A DNA stretch of 64,000 bases from Polytrichum commune (GCA_950295325.1 OX485803.1:63813554-63877553), one strand, 5' to 3'. Counted from the stretch's first letter, positions 21,955 through 32,558 are shown. The notes: a model not told the origin generated them from the letters alone. Program-made: numbers and translations.

Positions 21955-22815
21955 TTAAGATGGGGTACCATTTATGGTGTTGAGTTGCTCAATGTCTTGA
22001 AGGTTTATGCTTAGGTGCTTGTAGTTCCATGTAAGGCATGTAATGGGGTCTGGGTATATGTTTATATGTCGGTTTGATGTTGATGTTGTTGTTGAGCTCG
22101 GGGTTTGATATGATTTATGTGAGCAACCAAGTATTGGTTGTAGAATTTGGAGGGATTCTCTTACGAGTTCAATATGATAGGCCGGAAATAGTTGTTGGAG
22201 TGATGATTGTGAGGGGTCGGTGTTGTGTGAGATGTTAAGTTTGATGCGGTCATATAGTTTTGCAAGTTGTTATGGTGCGTGGGCCGTGGCGAGCGATTGG
22301 GAGTTGGGGCAAATAATAATGGGAGGATCAATTGGGGGTGAAAGATTGTGCAATCTTTGTAGTGTAGTGGGACTACATGCAAGGAATCCATTTTGGATGG
22401 TGGTGTTGCATTGTGTTGGTATGGGGCTTATGGATACTGTTAGGATGTATATGATGTGTGTTGTGTGGTATGCTCGGAGGAGTTGGGCATGTTTGGTTAG
22501 ATGATGAAGCTCTTGATTGAGGTTTGTGTTGTGTATGGGAGGTTGTACAAAGAGAAGGAATGTGCTAAAAAATATGGCATATTTAGGTTTTAGTGTCGTG
22601 GAGTTTCCTTGGTAGTATTGAATTAATAAGGTCTAGTTTTCTCATATTATAGTTTTTCCTGGGTAGATCCAATATACAAGGTCCAACAAAAATCAAGTGT
22701 GGTATACATGGGTTAAGATACAAGGTCTAGTTTCCATGAAATCCAAAAAAAGAATCCATATATTATCTTAGGATTTGTGCTCATTTAAATTTGTATACAC
22801 CTTAGTTTGTTCAAG

Positions 22816-22982
22816 CATAACATTATTCAAATCCATAACGGTGTTATGTGGGATTGACAATATTCCACTGAATATTCTTGGAGAGTCCCCACATTTGGTC
22901 TGAATGTGGGAAATATCCAGGAATATTCTGTTGAATATTGTCAATCCCACAAAACATTGTTATGGATCTGAACAATGTTATG
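22816..22982. repeat. 167-bp long hairpin (foldback MITE or miRNA-precursor-like)
   Basis: Two arms of 80 bp, roughly 86 percent complementary by eye, with a 7-nt loop (TGGTCTG). The left arm starts CATAACATTATTCAAATCC; the right arm ends AACAATGTTATG. No obvious TSD. It lies about 90 bp from the gypsy insertion site. Confidence 0.75.
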
Positions 22983-23070
22983 GGATTCATATATAAAATG
23001 GAGATTTTAAAAATCATCAAGATGTATTTCATGTTACATAACATTACACAACTCCTTGGTTGCCTTCCAT

Positions 23071-23075
23071 GGGAT
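23071..23075. repeat. Target-site duplication, left (GGGAT)
   Basis: Matches 34833-34837 exactly; 5 bp is the usual Ty3/gypsy length. Confidence 0.95.
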
Positions 23076-25349
23076 TGTGAGGCCAAACCCCCCACCCTTA
23101 AGCGTCTGTAGTCCGAGTAGTGGGTTTGGGCTCACATTCCTCCGCGGTATTGGATTTGGACTTGGATGAGTCCATAGTGCAATGTTCACCCTTCAAGTGG
23201 TCTTGGATTTAACTGGAATTTCACTTTTAACAACTCAATGTACGATTTCAATACGTATGTGGAGAATGCACAAGTTAACTATGTTATTTTAACCTCCTTA
23301 TGCTCGGGTGCTATTTTGTCTTTGTTTGCTTCTAACGTCCATCCGGCTGCTTTAGCTACACAAGCCTTTAAGGATATCCCTCTCCTAAATGGAGTCCGTG
23401 CCGTTGACTCTATACTACCACTTGAACTATCACTTGTGTATTCCGTATCGCTACTATAAGAGGTCTCACTTGGTGTCTCCATACCGTACATAAGCCTTTA
23501 AGTATTAAGAAATACTTATGTGACTTATGTCAATCTCTCCCTCGCACCTTTGGTCTTTGCTTCCTTTGTCTTGCCATCGCGAGAGTGCTCCACATTCTCC
23601 ATTAAGTTGTGCACGTGGTTTATTTTTAAAGAGAGGATGCAAGTGTTAAAAAAAACACTATTCTCTATAGTCAATCTCAAATACATTTACTTGTGAAAGC
23701 CACACATAACACTAACTAGCATAATGTAACTAACTACTTGTCTATGAGCTAATTAGGTAGGCTATCTACTAAGCTCCTTCATGAACCCATCTCTTTACTT
23801 TCTAATTACATAAACCTAGCTCCTTCATAAACCCAGCTCCTTCATAAACCCAGCTTCTTAGCTTCTAACTAAACAAACCCAGCTCCTTCATAAACCCAGC
23901 TCCTTCATGAACCCAGCTCCTTAGCTTCTAACTAAACAAACCCAGGTCCTTCATAAACCCAGCTCTTTACTTTCTAACTAAACAAACCCAGCTCCTTCAT
24001 AAACCCAGCTCCTTCATGAACCCAGCTCCTTAGCTTCTAACTAAACAAACCCAGGTCCTTCATAAACCCAGCTCTTTACTTTCTAACTAAACAAACCCAG
24101 CTCCTTCATAAACCCAGCTCCTTCATGAACCCACAACTTTGTAGTTGTAATCCTCAACTACCTCACTAATTATTCAAGCCCTTAACTAATCTTCCTACCT
24201 AATTTCCCTAATTCTACTAACAACCCCTTTCTAATCACACAATTCTTCTCTAATCCTAAAATCCTAAAATCCTAGAGAGGAGAGGGGGAGAGAGAATTTC
24301 CTAACTTCACTAAGACTAACTAATCCACACAAGTATATTTTTGCACTCATCACAACATCAAGTGCTCAACTCTTAAACATGGAACTTGCAACCACGTGTA
24401 TTCAAAACATGAACTTTAAGTACCACAAATTGGAATCATGAATTAACTTTAAAATCCTTCACGTCAACACTAATTCTACCAAGAGGTCAAGCCCTCTTCA
24501 AGGCTAACAAGCATTGGCTCTCAAACTAAAAACTAAGCACACACATGTGCTCCAATATGGCTTCCCACACCCACACTTATAACTCGTGGGGTGCCTTGGA
24601 GCACAAAGGAAAGAGAGGATGAGTGAGGGAAGAATGAGGGATTATATAGTAAGCTTGAGGGGGTGAGCACCCTCAAGGCTCACGATAAGCCCTTGAGATT
24701 TCCTCCTACTTAGTAGGCGCCAATCCTATCTTCTAAGCCTTCCTCCCTCAAATGATCAACAAGGATCCTAATTCGAACATTTAACTAGCCTTGGCTTTCT
24801 ACCTACCACACTTTACCAAACTTGGGATGCTTCAACCCAAACTTAGCCTCCTTCGCTTTCCGCCGCCATAACTTTCTCCCCTTACTTTCCCAAATCGTCG
24901 CTCACCACTTAATTCAAACCACGATGCTTAACTCGTGATTTGATTGGTGCTTTGAGAATTTGCTTATCCTCCACCTTGCATTCTTCCTTGGGCCTTCCCC
25001 ATTAAGTGGCCATGATGAGGTGGTCCACTTGTGCGCTCCATGTGATCCTCCATTCATCCCAATTCGAATGCACTTGCCTCTTGAGTCACTTTGGTTGTCT
25101 CCATCCATTTGTACTAGCCTACTCACTAACTATTCAATCCAAGTTCTCCTTACCTATCCTCATTCACTCAAATCCTTCCGAAGGTAAAAACACAATAACA
25201 ACTCACATCCTAGCCTCTTACAACATGGTACTTCTAAGACTAACATTTCACTCTTTTTATATTTTTGTGAAGTAACATGCTACTTCAAAGTGCATCAACT
25301 AACGTTTCAGGGGTCTAAGACTAAATGTGGACACCCTTTTGGGCTCACA
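23076..25349 (-). repeat. 3' LTR of the gypsy element (left copy)
   Basis: 2274 bp, same length as the other LTR with no indels seen. Differences noticed: T/C in the 5' 61 bp (about 23107), T/G near 23192, T/C near 23370 and A/G near 25331. The small open frames inside both LTRs (offset exactly 9483 bp) are shadows, not genes. Confidence 0.95.
23770..24135. repeat. Tandem repeat array inside the LTR, 109-bp higher-order period
   Basis: Units of AGCTCCTTCATAAACCC and CTTCTAACTAAACAAACCC alternate. A 109-bp block starts at 23881, 23990 and 24099 almost unchanged. The other LTR has the same array at +9483 (about 33253-33618), so it predates this insertion. Function unknown. Confidence 0.85.
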
Positions 25350-25410
25350 TAATTGGCGACCATCGGGGGATGAATCCAAACATCTCTTGCTCCAAGGGTA
25401 AGTTGCCTAG

Positions 25411-25707
25411 TCAAGCTCGGTACTCCTTACATCTACTTCCTGATGTACGGGTAGGAAAGAGCTCACCATTCAACGTTTCCAATTGAATTGAATTATTAGA
25501 AAAGACCTCATAGACAAGGTAAGGTCCTAACCATACCGCATTGAATTTCGCCGGAAATTCAAGCTTTCGTGCGTCTTGAATCATGACCATCATTCCCGGT
25601 GTTAGGGCCCTTCTCTTATGTCGTTTGTCGAAAGTAATCTTTCTCCTTCTTTGGGTTGCCTCAATATGTTGAGCCGCCATTCTCCTCCCTTCGTCAAGTG
25701 CTTCCAA
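25411..25707 (-). pseudogene. Integrase C-terminal (GPY/F) segment, out of frame with pol
   Basis: Minus-strand frame holding LEALDEGRRMAAQHI, then KRRALTPGMMVMI and WLGPYLVYEVF, the GPY/F region that follows the gypsy integrase core. It continues the pol protein but in another frame: pol stops at TAA 25713-25715 right after NPYEID, and a one-base loss would explain the break. It ends 62 bp before the 3' LTR. Confidence 0.85.
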
Positions 25708-25712
25708 ATCGG

Positions 25713-28700
25713 TTAGTCGATTTCGTAAGGATTGACTTTCGGTAAGTCTCGTCTCACGGCCACCCTAAGTGACTCGACTTCATATTCGATTGGTAGTGTC
25801 GCTTCAAGACCATAGACTAAGGAAAATGGTGTAGCACGCGTAGTTACCTTATAGGTTGTACGGTATGCCCAAAGTGCCGCCGTTAGTTTCGTATCCCAAT
25901 CCCGCTTCGAGTCTATAACCGTCTTGCGTAGTATACTCACCAAAATTCCGTTAACCCTTTCCGTTTGTCCATTGGTTTGTGGGTGGTAGGGAGTAGTCTT
26001 CCGGTGATCAATTTTAAATTTCTCTGTCATCTCTCGAATCAAGTAATTCAAAAAGTGAGTACCCCTATCGCTTACTAGGATCTTCGGCACCCCGAACCGC
26101 GAAATTATATTTTCGTACATAAATGTTGCCGCGTGTTCCGCCGTGTCGGTCTTCACCGCTTTGGCTTCCGCCCACTTGGTGAGGTACTCGGTTGCCACCA
26201 CAATATATTTCATTCCTTTTGAAGATTGGGGATGGACCTCACCCACATAGTCGATGCCCCATTTTTCGAAAGGAATTAAGGGTAATGATACATGTAAAGG
26301 CATCTCCATTCTAAGGTCGTTTCGGGCATACCGTTGGCAAGCGTCGCATTTCCTTACATAGTCATGGGCGTCCTTAAATAGTGTAGGCCAAAAGTAGCCC
26401 GCTCTAAGTATTTTTTGCCCGGTGAGTTGACCCGAGAAGTGACCGCCGCAAGCGCTATCGTGGCAAGCGATTAAAATCGCTTCAACCTCCGTTTTTGACA
26501 CGCATCGTCGTAAAATACCATCGGACCCCCTTCTAAACAACCTATGGCCCACTACAACAAATTGCCTACTATTTACCCTCACCTTCCTTCTCTCTTCTTT
26601 TGTCCACTCTTTGGGCAACTTGTGGGTTGTTAGAAATTCCACTATGCCCGCATACCACTCCGGTGTAGAAGTGACCACAAAGAGGCTATCATCTACTAAC
26701 ATATCATTTACCGGATTTTTTCCTATCTCCTCCGACAACCTAGACAAGTGGTCCGCTTGTAAATGCATACGACCCGGTTTATATTCCACCGTGTAGTCGA
26801 ATTCTTCTAATAACAAAACCCACCTAGCTAACCTACCACTTAACTCCGCCTTGTTAATTAGATACTTGATAGCCATGTGGTCAACAAAAAATACAACCGG
26901 GTTGCACATGAGGTAATGCCTAAACTTTTTAACGGAAAACACCATGGCTAAGCACTCCCTCTCCGTTGTAGAGTAGTTTCTTTCGGCGGGGGTCAATTGC
27001 TTACTCGCATAAGCTATAGGTTGATCCTTCTCTTTTTCTCCCGTTGCTTGACAAAGCGCACTCCCTATTGCCACATTACTAGCATCACAATAGACGTGAA
27101 AAGGTTTACCCCAATTGGGTGGTATCAACACCGGATAGGTGCTCAACCTATCCCGCAATTCCTCAAAGGCTTTTTGACAAGCATCCGTCCACTCGAATTT
27201 GACATCCTTTTTGAGCAAATGGGTAATGGGCACCGCTATCTTTGAAAAATTAGGAATAAGTTCCCGGTACCATCCCACATGTCCTAACAACTTAGAGATC
27301 CCCTTGGAATTGGTTGGAGTTGCCAAGTCGCTTATGGCCGCAATCTTATCCGGATCGGGTTCTCTACCTTTCTCACTAACAACATAACCCAACAACACTC
27401 CCTTATTCACTCCCAAAAATGTCTTATCCGGGTTCAATGCTAACCTCATCTTCCTACACCTAACCAATGCCTCCTTAACACAATGTAGGTGATCATCCAC
27501 ATTACTTTGTGTGCTAAAATCGTCCACAAAGACGGTCATGGATTTGAACAACAAGTCGGTGAAGATATACATTACTAATCGTTGAAAAGTAGCCGGGGCA
27601 TTACATAACCCAAATGGCATCACTACCCACACAAAAGTACCCCAAGGTGTAGTAAAAGCCGTTTTATGGATATCTTGGAGGGCTATGGAAATTTGATTAT
27701 AACCCGCATACCCATCCATAAAGGTATATCGCGAATGACCTCCAACCTCCTCAAGCAACAAGGTGATAAAAGGTAAGGGGAAGTGATCCTTTTGTGTGCA
27801 CGAATTCAATTTCCTATAGTCGACACAAACCCTTAATTTCCCATTTTTTTTCTTTACTAAGACCATAGGAGAAACCCAATCCGTGATTTCCACCGGCTTG
27901 ATAAACCCGGCCTTCAATAACCTTTCCAATTCCGCTTTCACCAACAATTGCAATTGAGGATTCATCCTCCTCTCCTTTTGTCTAATTGGCCTCGCCCCCG
28001 GAATTAAAGGAATCCGGTGCTCTACCATTTCCCTAGGAATTCCCTTAAGCTCATCGTAGGACCATGCAAAAGTATCACTAAACTCATCCACCAAATTGCT
28101 ATACTCCCTAACCTCTTTCTCCCCCAATTTGGAGCCCATCTTCATTTGTCGGGTTTTTCCATTCTTTAATTTCACATCCACGTACCGCCAATCCGCTTCC
28201 GACACATGTGCTTGTTCCTCTTTGTTCCGATACCAATCGGAAGGCACATTGGGGTAATCTTTCACATCTTGACCTACAACTATCCCCGTAGACGTGGTCT
28301 TGAAATGTAAAGGCTCCTCCAATTTCGATGACTCAATAATCACATCCTCCTCTTGAGTCCCATCTACATGAATTAAACTAACCTCACCCTCTTCCACGTC
28401 ATCTACCCAAGGTGTTAACCCACCGCTAACCCACTCTTCCTCGGTGAGCACCTCACATGGCTCCAACAATGAGCCCTCTCCTAAACTAACACTAGGAAAT
28501 TCACTCCCTAAGCCTACTTGGTGAAATGTAACCATTACATCAACCTCGGACTCGGGGTACTCCCTTAGCCATTGGGAATAATCCCCATTATCCCCATAAT
28601 TGTAAAAATTAGGACCTAGACTTCCCGAGCCCGAATCTATAACAACCCTTTGACCTTCGGGATGGACGACTCCCACCAATGCCTTGCCAATCTCATTCTC

Positions 28701-30425
28701 GTTTAAGTCATCAATTTCCTTCTCCAATGGCAAATACATCTCCTTCTTCATCCATCCTTCTAATGAACCAATGGACACTATGACCCTATTACCCTCCGGA
28801 CCATAAGTGATGGATGGTTTAGGTCCACCCCAATTGACCATAGCATTCGCCATCCGCAACCAAGGCCTACCTAGCAAAATGGGGAAGGTGTCCTTGTTGG
28901 AGTGCATTTTAATGACATGGAAGGTGACCAAGTACTCCTCACCTCCCGTAGTCATTCTACAATCCTTGATCATCCCCAAAGGCGTAGTCGAACTTTGATT
29001 TGCCATATTTATGACCAAAGGTGAAGGCCCCGTGAGTCCAAGTCCCAATTTTTTCATAGTATCCTCCGGTAGTATATTTAGACTACTCCCTCCGTCGACT
29101 AGCACATTAGGAACCACCTTATCTACTATAACAACTTCTATTTCTATAGCTTTCACGTCTCTTCCACCTTGTGATTGGATCCTAGCGGCTATTTTAGCTT
29201 TCACCTTCCTCATCCTCTTGTGTACCGGCATTCCCTCCTTTAATGTTTTCCTTGCCGTGGGTGAAATTTCCAATAGTTGGCCGAAAGTAATATCCGCCTT
29301 GAGTGTACTAAGGTCCGCCCACAAGTCGTACCCGGTAGATCTTTCCACCTTAGAATTACCCACTACGTCGAATTCGTCTACGGGAACCCCCGGTCCTTCC
29401 CATTCACCCACATCGCTATTATCCAAGTCATGTACCGCATTAGTCCTCTCCCTATCTTGTAAAATTATATTTTCCCTCTCCACATCCTTAGTAGCTCTTC
29501 TAGCTACCCTATGCAACTCGGAGAGATTAATCTCTTCATCCGAAGAGTAATTTCCTTGCTCTCCTATTCCTACCTCCAACGAGGCATCCCCTCTCCTAGC
29601 CCTAGTAGTTACCGCTAGTGCAGGTGCTTCTTCAACCACACCCTTACCCTTCACTAACTCATATGTAATAGCATTGGTGTGAGGAGGCCATTGACTTTGC
29701 TCCTCTCCAATTCTCGTTGGGAGAGGAAGCATGTCATCACATGTGGCCTCCAACACTCCATCCATGAACCTAACATCTTGGGAGTTAGATGGTCCCGGAT
29801 CCGTTGGAGGCGCTTGTCTCCCGTTACTACCATTAGGTGGAACTCCTTGTCTATTTTGTATTGGAATGTAACCGGTTGTAGTTTGCAAGCCCGCCGGTGG
29901 ATGAAAAGTTTGCCTAGCATTACTATGGTCATAGTATAAGTTAGGTGGCCTAAGTTCATTGGCCGGTACTCCTTGTGGCCTAGCACCTCGCATATTATCC
30001 CTTGCTTGTTGTTGTGGATTAGCCACCGGGTAAGGGACATTAATTATTTTGTCCGGTTGGCGACACGTATCCGAGGGATGACTTCCTCCACAATTGCTAC
30101 AATTAAACTCTTGACCTTCGGACCAACATTGTCCTTGAGCGTGCCACCTTCCACAAAAGGGATGAAATTCCTTCTTCTCTAAATTTTGGCCACCTTGCCC
30201 TCTAGGTTGTGGTCCTCTATTGCTTCCATTTCCATAGTGAGGTGGCGCTTGACCTCGTTGATTTTGTTGAGGTGGGTTACCGTTTCCTCTTTGGTCACGG
30301 TTTTGTCCACTTCTACAAAATTGACGCGTGTGGCCCGGTTGGCCACATTGGACACACCATAATCCGGAAGAATGCCTACCCGACTCAACCGGGGGTGGAG
30401 GCCCCGGTTGTTGACTCCGGATCAT
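25713..30425 (-). CDS. pol: Gypsy pol-type polyprotein: nucleocapsid, protease, RT, RNase H, integrase core (truncated)
   Basis: 1570 residues. Residues 24-37 are a CX2CX4HX4C zinc knuckle, with a second Cys/His cluster near residues 90-120. The aspartic protease motif LVDGGSSLNIL lies near residue 442. RT runs about residues 830-1000, with YAGYNQISI and the catalytic FVDD near 967. RNase H starts with VYCDAS near 1112 and contains TEREC. Integrase has an HHCC finger near 1320-1350 and a D,D-35-E core (WGIDYVG, VSDRGTH, GQTERVN near 1393, 1453 and 1490). The frame stops before the GPY/F region because of a frameshift. It is in the same frame as gag, separated by one TAA and one codon; the nucleocapsid on this side implies a single original gag-pol ORF. 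It copies and integrates the element. Confidence 0.95.
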   Translation of the reverse strand: MIRSQQPGPPPPVESGRHSSGLWCVQCGQPGHTRQFCRSGQNRDQRGNGNPPQQNQRGQAPPHYGNGSNRGPQPRGQGGQNLEKKEFHPFCGRWHAQGQCWSEGQEFNCSNCGGSHPSDTCRQPDKIINVPYPVANPQQQARDNMRGARPQGVPANELRPPNLYYDHSNARQTFHPPAGLQTTTGYIPIQNRQGVPPNGSNGRQAPPTDPGPSNSQDVRFMDGVLEATCDDMLPLPTRIGEEQSQWPPHTNAITYELVKGKGVVEEAPALAVTTRARRGDASLEVGIGEQGNYSSDEEINLSELHRVARRATKDVERENIILQDRERTNAVHDLDNSDVGEWEGPGVPVDEFDVVGNSKVERSTGYDLWADLSTLKADITFGQLLEISPTARKTLKEGMPVHKRMRKVKAKIAARIQSQGGRDVKAIEIEVVIVDKVVPNVLVDGGSSLNILPEDTMKKLGLGLTGPSPLVINMANQSSTTPLGMIKDCRMTTGGEEYLVTFHVIKMHSNKDTFPILLGRPWLRMANAMVNWGGPKPSITYGPEGNRVIVSIGSLEGWMKKEMYLPLEKEIDDLNENEIGKALVGVVHPEGQRVVIDSGSGSLGPNFYNYGDNGDYSQWLREYPESEVDVMVTFHQVGLGSEFPSVSLGEGSLLEPCEVLTEEEWVSGGLTPWVDDVEEGEVSLIHVDGTQEEDVIIESSKLEEPLHFKTTSTGIVVGQDVKDYPNVPSDWYRNKEEQAHVSEADWRYVDVKLKNGKTRQMKMGSKLGEKEVREYSNLVDEFSDTFAWSYDELKGIPREMVEHRIPLIPGARPIRQKERRMNPQLQLLVKAELERLLKAGFIKPVEITDWVSPMVLVKKKNGKLRVCVDYRKLNSCTQKDHFPLPFITLLLEEVGGHSRYTFMDGYAGYNQISIALQDIHKTAFTTPWGTFVWVVMPFGLCNAPATFQRLVMYIFTDLLFKSMTVFVDDFSTQSNVDDHLHCVKEALVRCRKMRLALNPDKTFLGVNKGVLLGYVVSEKGREPDPDKIAAISDLATPTNSKGISKLLGHVGWYRELIPNFSKIAVPITHLLKKDVKFEWTDACQKAFEELRDRLSTYPVLIPPNWGKPFHVYCDASNVAIGSALCQATGEKEKDQPIAYASKQLTPAERNYSTTERECLAMVFSVKKFRHYLMCNPVVFFVDHMAIKYLINKAELSGRLARWVLLLEEFDYTVEYKPGRMHLQADHLSRLSEEIGKNPVNDMLVDDSLFVVTSTPEWYAGIVEFLTTHKLPKEWTKEERRKVRVNSRQFVVVGHRLFRRGSDGILRRCVSKTEVEAILIACHDSACGGHFSGQLTGQKILRAGYFWPTLFKDAHDYVRKCDACQRYARNDLRMEMPLHVSLPLIPFEKWGIDYVGEVHPQSSKGMKYIVVATEYLTKWAEAKAVKTDTAEHAATFMYENIISRFGVPKILVSDRGTHFLNYLIREMTEKFKIDHRKTTPYHPQTNGQTERVNGILVSILRKTVIDSKRDWDTKLTAALWAYRTTYKVTTRATPFSLVYGLEATLPIEYEVESLRVAVRRDLPKVNPYEID

Positions 30426-30428
30426 TAA

Positions 30429-31649
30429 TTACATTTGATCCGTGAGGCTTTGCATTTGTTTTATCATAGCCTCTTGGAATCCTAGTTGGCTAGCACCTAG
30501 TCTTCTCTCAACCTCCTCCAAGTGTGGATCCGTTCTAGGGGCCGGTAGTGCCAAAAGAGGTGCCGGTTCCCTAACCGCTAAAGGTCGGGGACCGGTGTCC
30601 ACAATGGCATATGGAATTTGGTTCTCATACTTAGCGGGTTCTACCGCTACCACCCTAGGGCGTATGGGGATGAATTGTGGGATCAATTCATCCTCCCTTC
30701 TCCATAGCCTTTCGTGATCTTTATCCAAGTTTTCAATATCTCTAGCCGCACGCTTGGCATCCGCCAAGGTCAAGGGATTCCTTTCTAGAACACCCCTAAT
30801 AGTTCCGGACTTAAAAAACCCTTGAATGAAAAATTGCTTTAGCGTGTCGTCGTTGAGCATGGTACCCACAAATCTAGTGCACACTAAATCAAACCTCCTA
30901 ATGTAAGCCGAAATTTCTTCCTCCCTTCCTTGCTTCAATGACGACAATGCCCTTAATGCGGTACTTTGACCCACTTCCGGCCTAAATTCGTTAAGAAACT
31001 CCCTTTGTAATTGTTCCCATCCCCTAAAATGTCCCTCGGCATGATCCCGATACCATTCATAGGCTTCCCCCTCTAGAGTGGTAGGAAACCACACTAACCA
31101 ATAACCCGGGTCGGTTATGAGGAAGCTAGCCAACCGTTCGATATACCGTTCCATGTGCCGAGAGGGGTCCTCATCCTTGGTCCCATAAAATTTAGGGAGA
31201 TGAGATGGCATATCCATCGCCGCTAAATTTTGTGGAACCACAATTGGTAGGCCTCTTGGCCTAACCAATGGGTCTATTGGAGGTATAGGAGGTATGGGCG
31301 GAATTGGGGGTATGGGTGGTGGATCCATCCCCCGTTCCTCGGCCATGGTGACCGGTGAACTATTCAACAATCCCCTATCAACTTCTACCGGGAATTCTTC
31401 TCTAAGTGTGTAATTTTCCGAAGAAGTTTCACCACTCAATTTGGAGGGAGTGATCTCCTCTTCAAGTTGAGCTCCAAGTTCTAAGGTGTCTAGAATTGAC
31501 CTAGTCCTAGGTTCGACGTTCAAACAACTCTCTATTCTAACATTATCTTGTTCTAATCTATCACTGATTTTAGAGGACCGCCTCTTTCGAGTAGATTTCT
31601 CTAGTCCTACTATCAAACTTGGTTTTTGTGAGCGAGTCCTACCTTGCAT
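30429..31649 (-). CDS. gag: Gypsy Gag (capsid) protein
   Basis: 406 residues. N-terminal charged part, a PPIPPIPPIPP proline repeat near residues 110-130, then a Retrotrans_gag-type capsid region from about residue 148 (FYGTKDEDPSRHMERYI, EGEAYEWYRDHAEG, GWEQLQREFLNEF, LKQGREEEISAYIRRFD). There is no zinc knuckle; it lies beyond the TAA in the downstream frame. The start was chosen as the first ATG of the long frame, about 910 nt into the leader. The polypeptide would assemble virus-like particles. Confidence 0.92.
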   Translation of the reverse strand: MQGRTRSQKPSLIVGLEKSTRKRRSSKISDRLEQDNVRIESCLNVEPRTRSILDTLELGAQLEEEITPSKLSGETSSENYTLREEFPVEVDRGLLNSSPVTMAEERGMDPPPIPPIPPIPPIPPIDPLVRPRGLPIVVPQNLAAMDMPSHLPKFYGTKDEDPSRHMERYIERLASFLITDPGYWLVWFPTTLEGEAYEWYRDHAEGHFRGWEQLQREFLNEFRPEVGQSTALRALSSLKQGREEEISAYIRRFDLVCTRFVGTMLNDDTLKQFFIQGFFKSGTIRGVLERNPLTLADAKRAARDIENLDKDHERLWRREDELIPQFIPIRPRVVAVEPAKYENQIPYAIVDTGPRPLAVREPAPLLALPAPRTDPHLEEVERRLGASQLGFQEAMIKQMQSLTDQM

Positions 31650-32558
31650 TCCATAAGAATCGATCGACCCTCACTTGACCACACATAATCCTAGCAATTC
31701 CCCTCTTAATATTTTCACTTGTCTTGGTGTGGTTATAATTTTTTTAGGAGGTGAGGAAAAGAACCTGCAAGCCCACTTAGGTGAAAGAATCCCAATAGGG
31801 GATAGGCATGTTCATGTTAATTTTTTGGTTAAGTCGGAGCATCACCTCCGCACCTTCCCGCAAATTAACACTCACCACAATACCGATTGTGAGGGGGTGA
31901 CCTTCCGAGTAGATTATGTTAAAAGTCGAGGCTTCACCCTTCAACTTCTCACACCATCCACAATTCGGGAATTACCCTCTACAACGGATAACAACAATCA
32001 CGAGTACAAAAGGCATTCCTTAATTAGTTAATGAGTTCACTTTGAAGAAATAAACATACCTTGAGCAATCGCATCCCCCTGTGAGTTAGCACTCCCCTCA
32101 ATCGTGACTCAATGTAACAACACCATAAACTTTGTGAAATATTAATTTAATCTAGAGCATGAAATGACAACTCCCAAAACTTTGAGACTCACCCCGAGGT
32201 GAGTGTCAAAGTTCAATGTCCTAAGGTGAATTTACCCTCTAATGTTTTAATGAGCTACTCGGTTATAGGTTCCTTTTAAGTTCTTAGCAAATCCCCAAAA
32301 AGGTTGAGGACGTACCTTCGCCGCGCTCCTTCTTCAAAAATGAATTTGCGTAATTGACAATGCAATTCATTCCAAGGAATAGTTGAAATACAATGAATTC
32401 AAATGTAACCCAAAGAGAGAATACTTACCGAGTTTCGGGTGCTCCTTCCCTTCTCTCAAGTTTGTGTCTCCAATTTTTCCTAGTTGCCTCCAAGTTTCCT
32501 AGTCGCCTCCAAGTCTTGTAACTACCTTCCGCTTCGCTCCCGGCGGACGCACCAATTA
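31650..32558 (-). other. Gypsy 5' leader with candidate primer-binding site next to the 5' LTR
   Basis: No supported ORF. Immediately inside the LTR the sense strand reads TAATTGGTGCGTCCGCCGGG. The TGGTGC start and GCCGGGA stretch could pair with a tRNA 3' end, most like tRNA-Gly by eye. The tRNA identity is tentative. Confidence 0.5.

Larger units (their letters stand above)
18735..22530 (-). pseudogene. Degenerate LINE ORF2 (endonuclease and reverse transcriptase), minus strand
   Basis: Read on the minus strand, about 20,980-20,270 carries APE-type endonuclease motifs (GDFNCDIFLI, SLIDGFYTPN, and an LDHFL block in the place of the usual SDH). About 19,330-18,740 carries RT motifs in order: LHHSQEGFRPMKN, IYLTYINF then a stop then KAFGSI, LLTIMEDLGYPPDAIE, and MQGDTLTPHSFTIFLEPLL. 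Homology ends abruptly near 18,735, before the catalytic DD motif. The proline/threonine-rich minus frame near 22,161-22,391 may be the 5' part. Many stops and frameshifts show it is dead. Two DNA elements lie inside it (20449-20858 and 21354-21954). Confidence 0.75.

Noticed and set aside
23770-24135. CRISPR-like look of short regular repeats in the LTR
   Set aside because: Plant LTR context; the 'spacers' are themselves repeats and the array is a nested tandem repeat.
23238-25275. Small open frames inside the LTRs (for example 23238-23459 and 25006-25275), repeated at +9483 bp in the right LTR
   Set aside because: They are duplicated only because the LTRs are duplicated. There is no domain, and opposite-strand shadows are equally long.
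26611-30445. Plus-strand open frames antisense to gag and pol (for example 29011-29550)
   Set aside because: Shadows of the strongly coding minus strand; no motifs.
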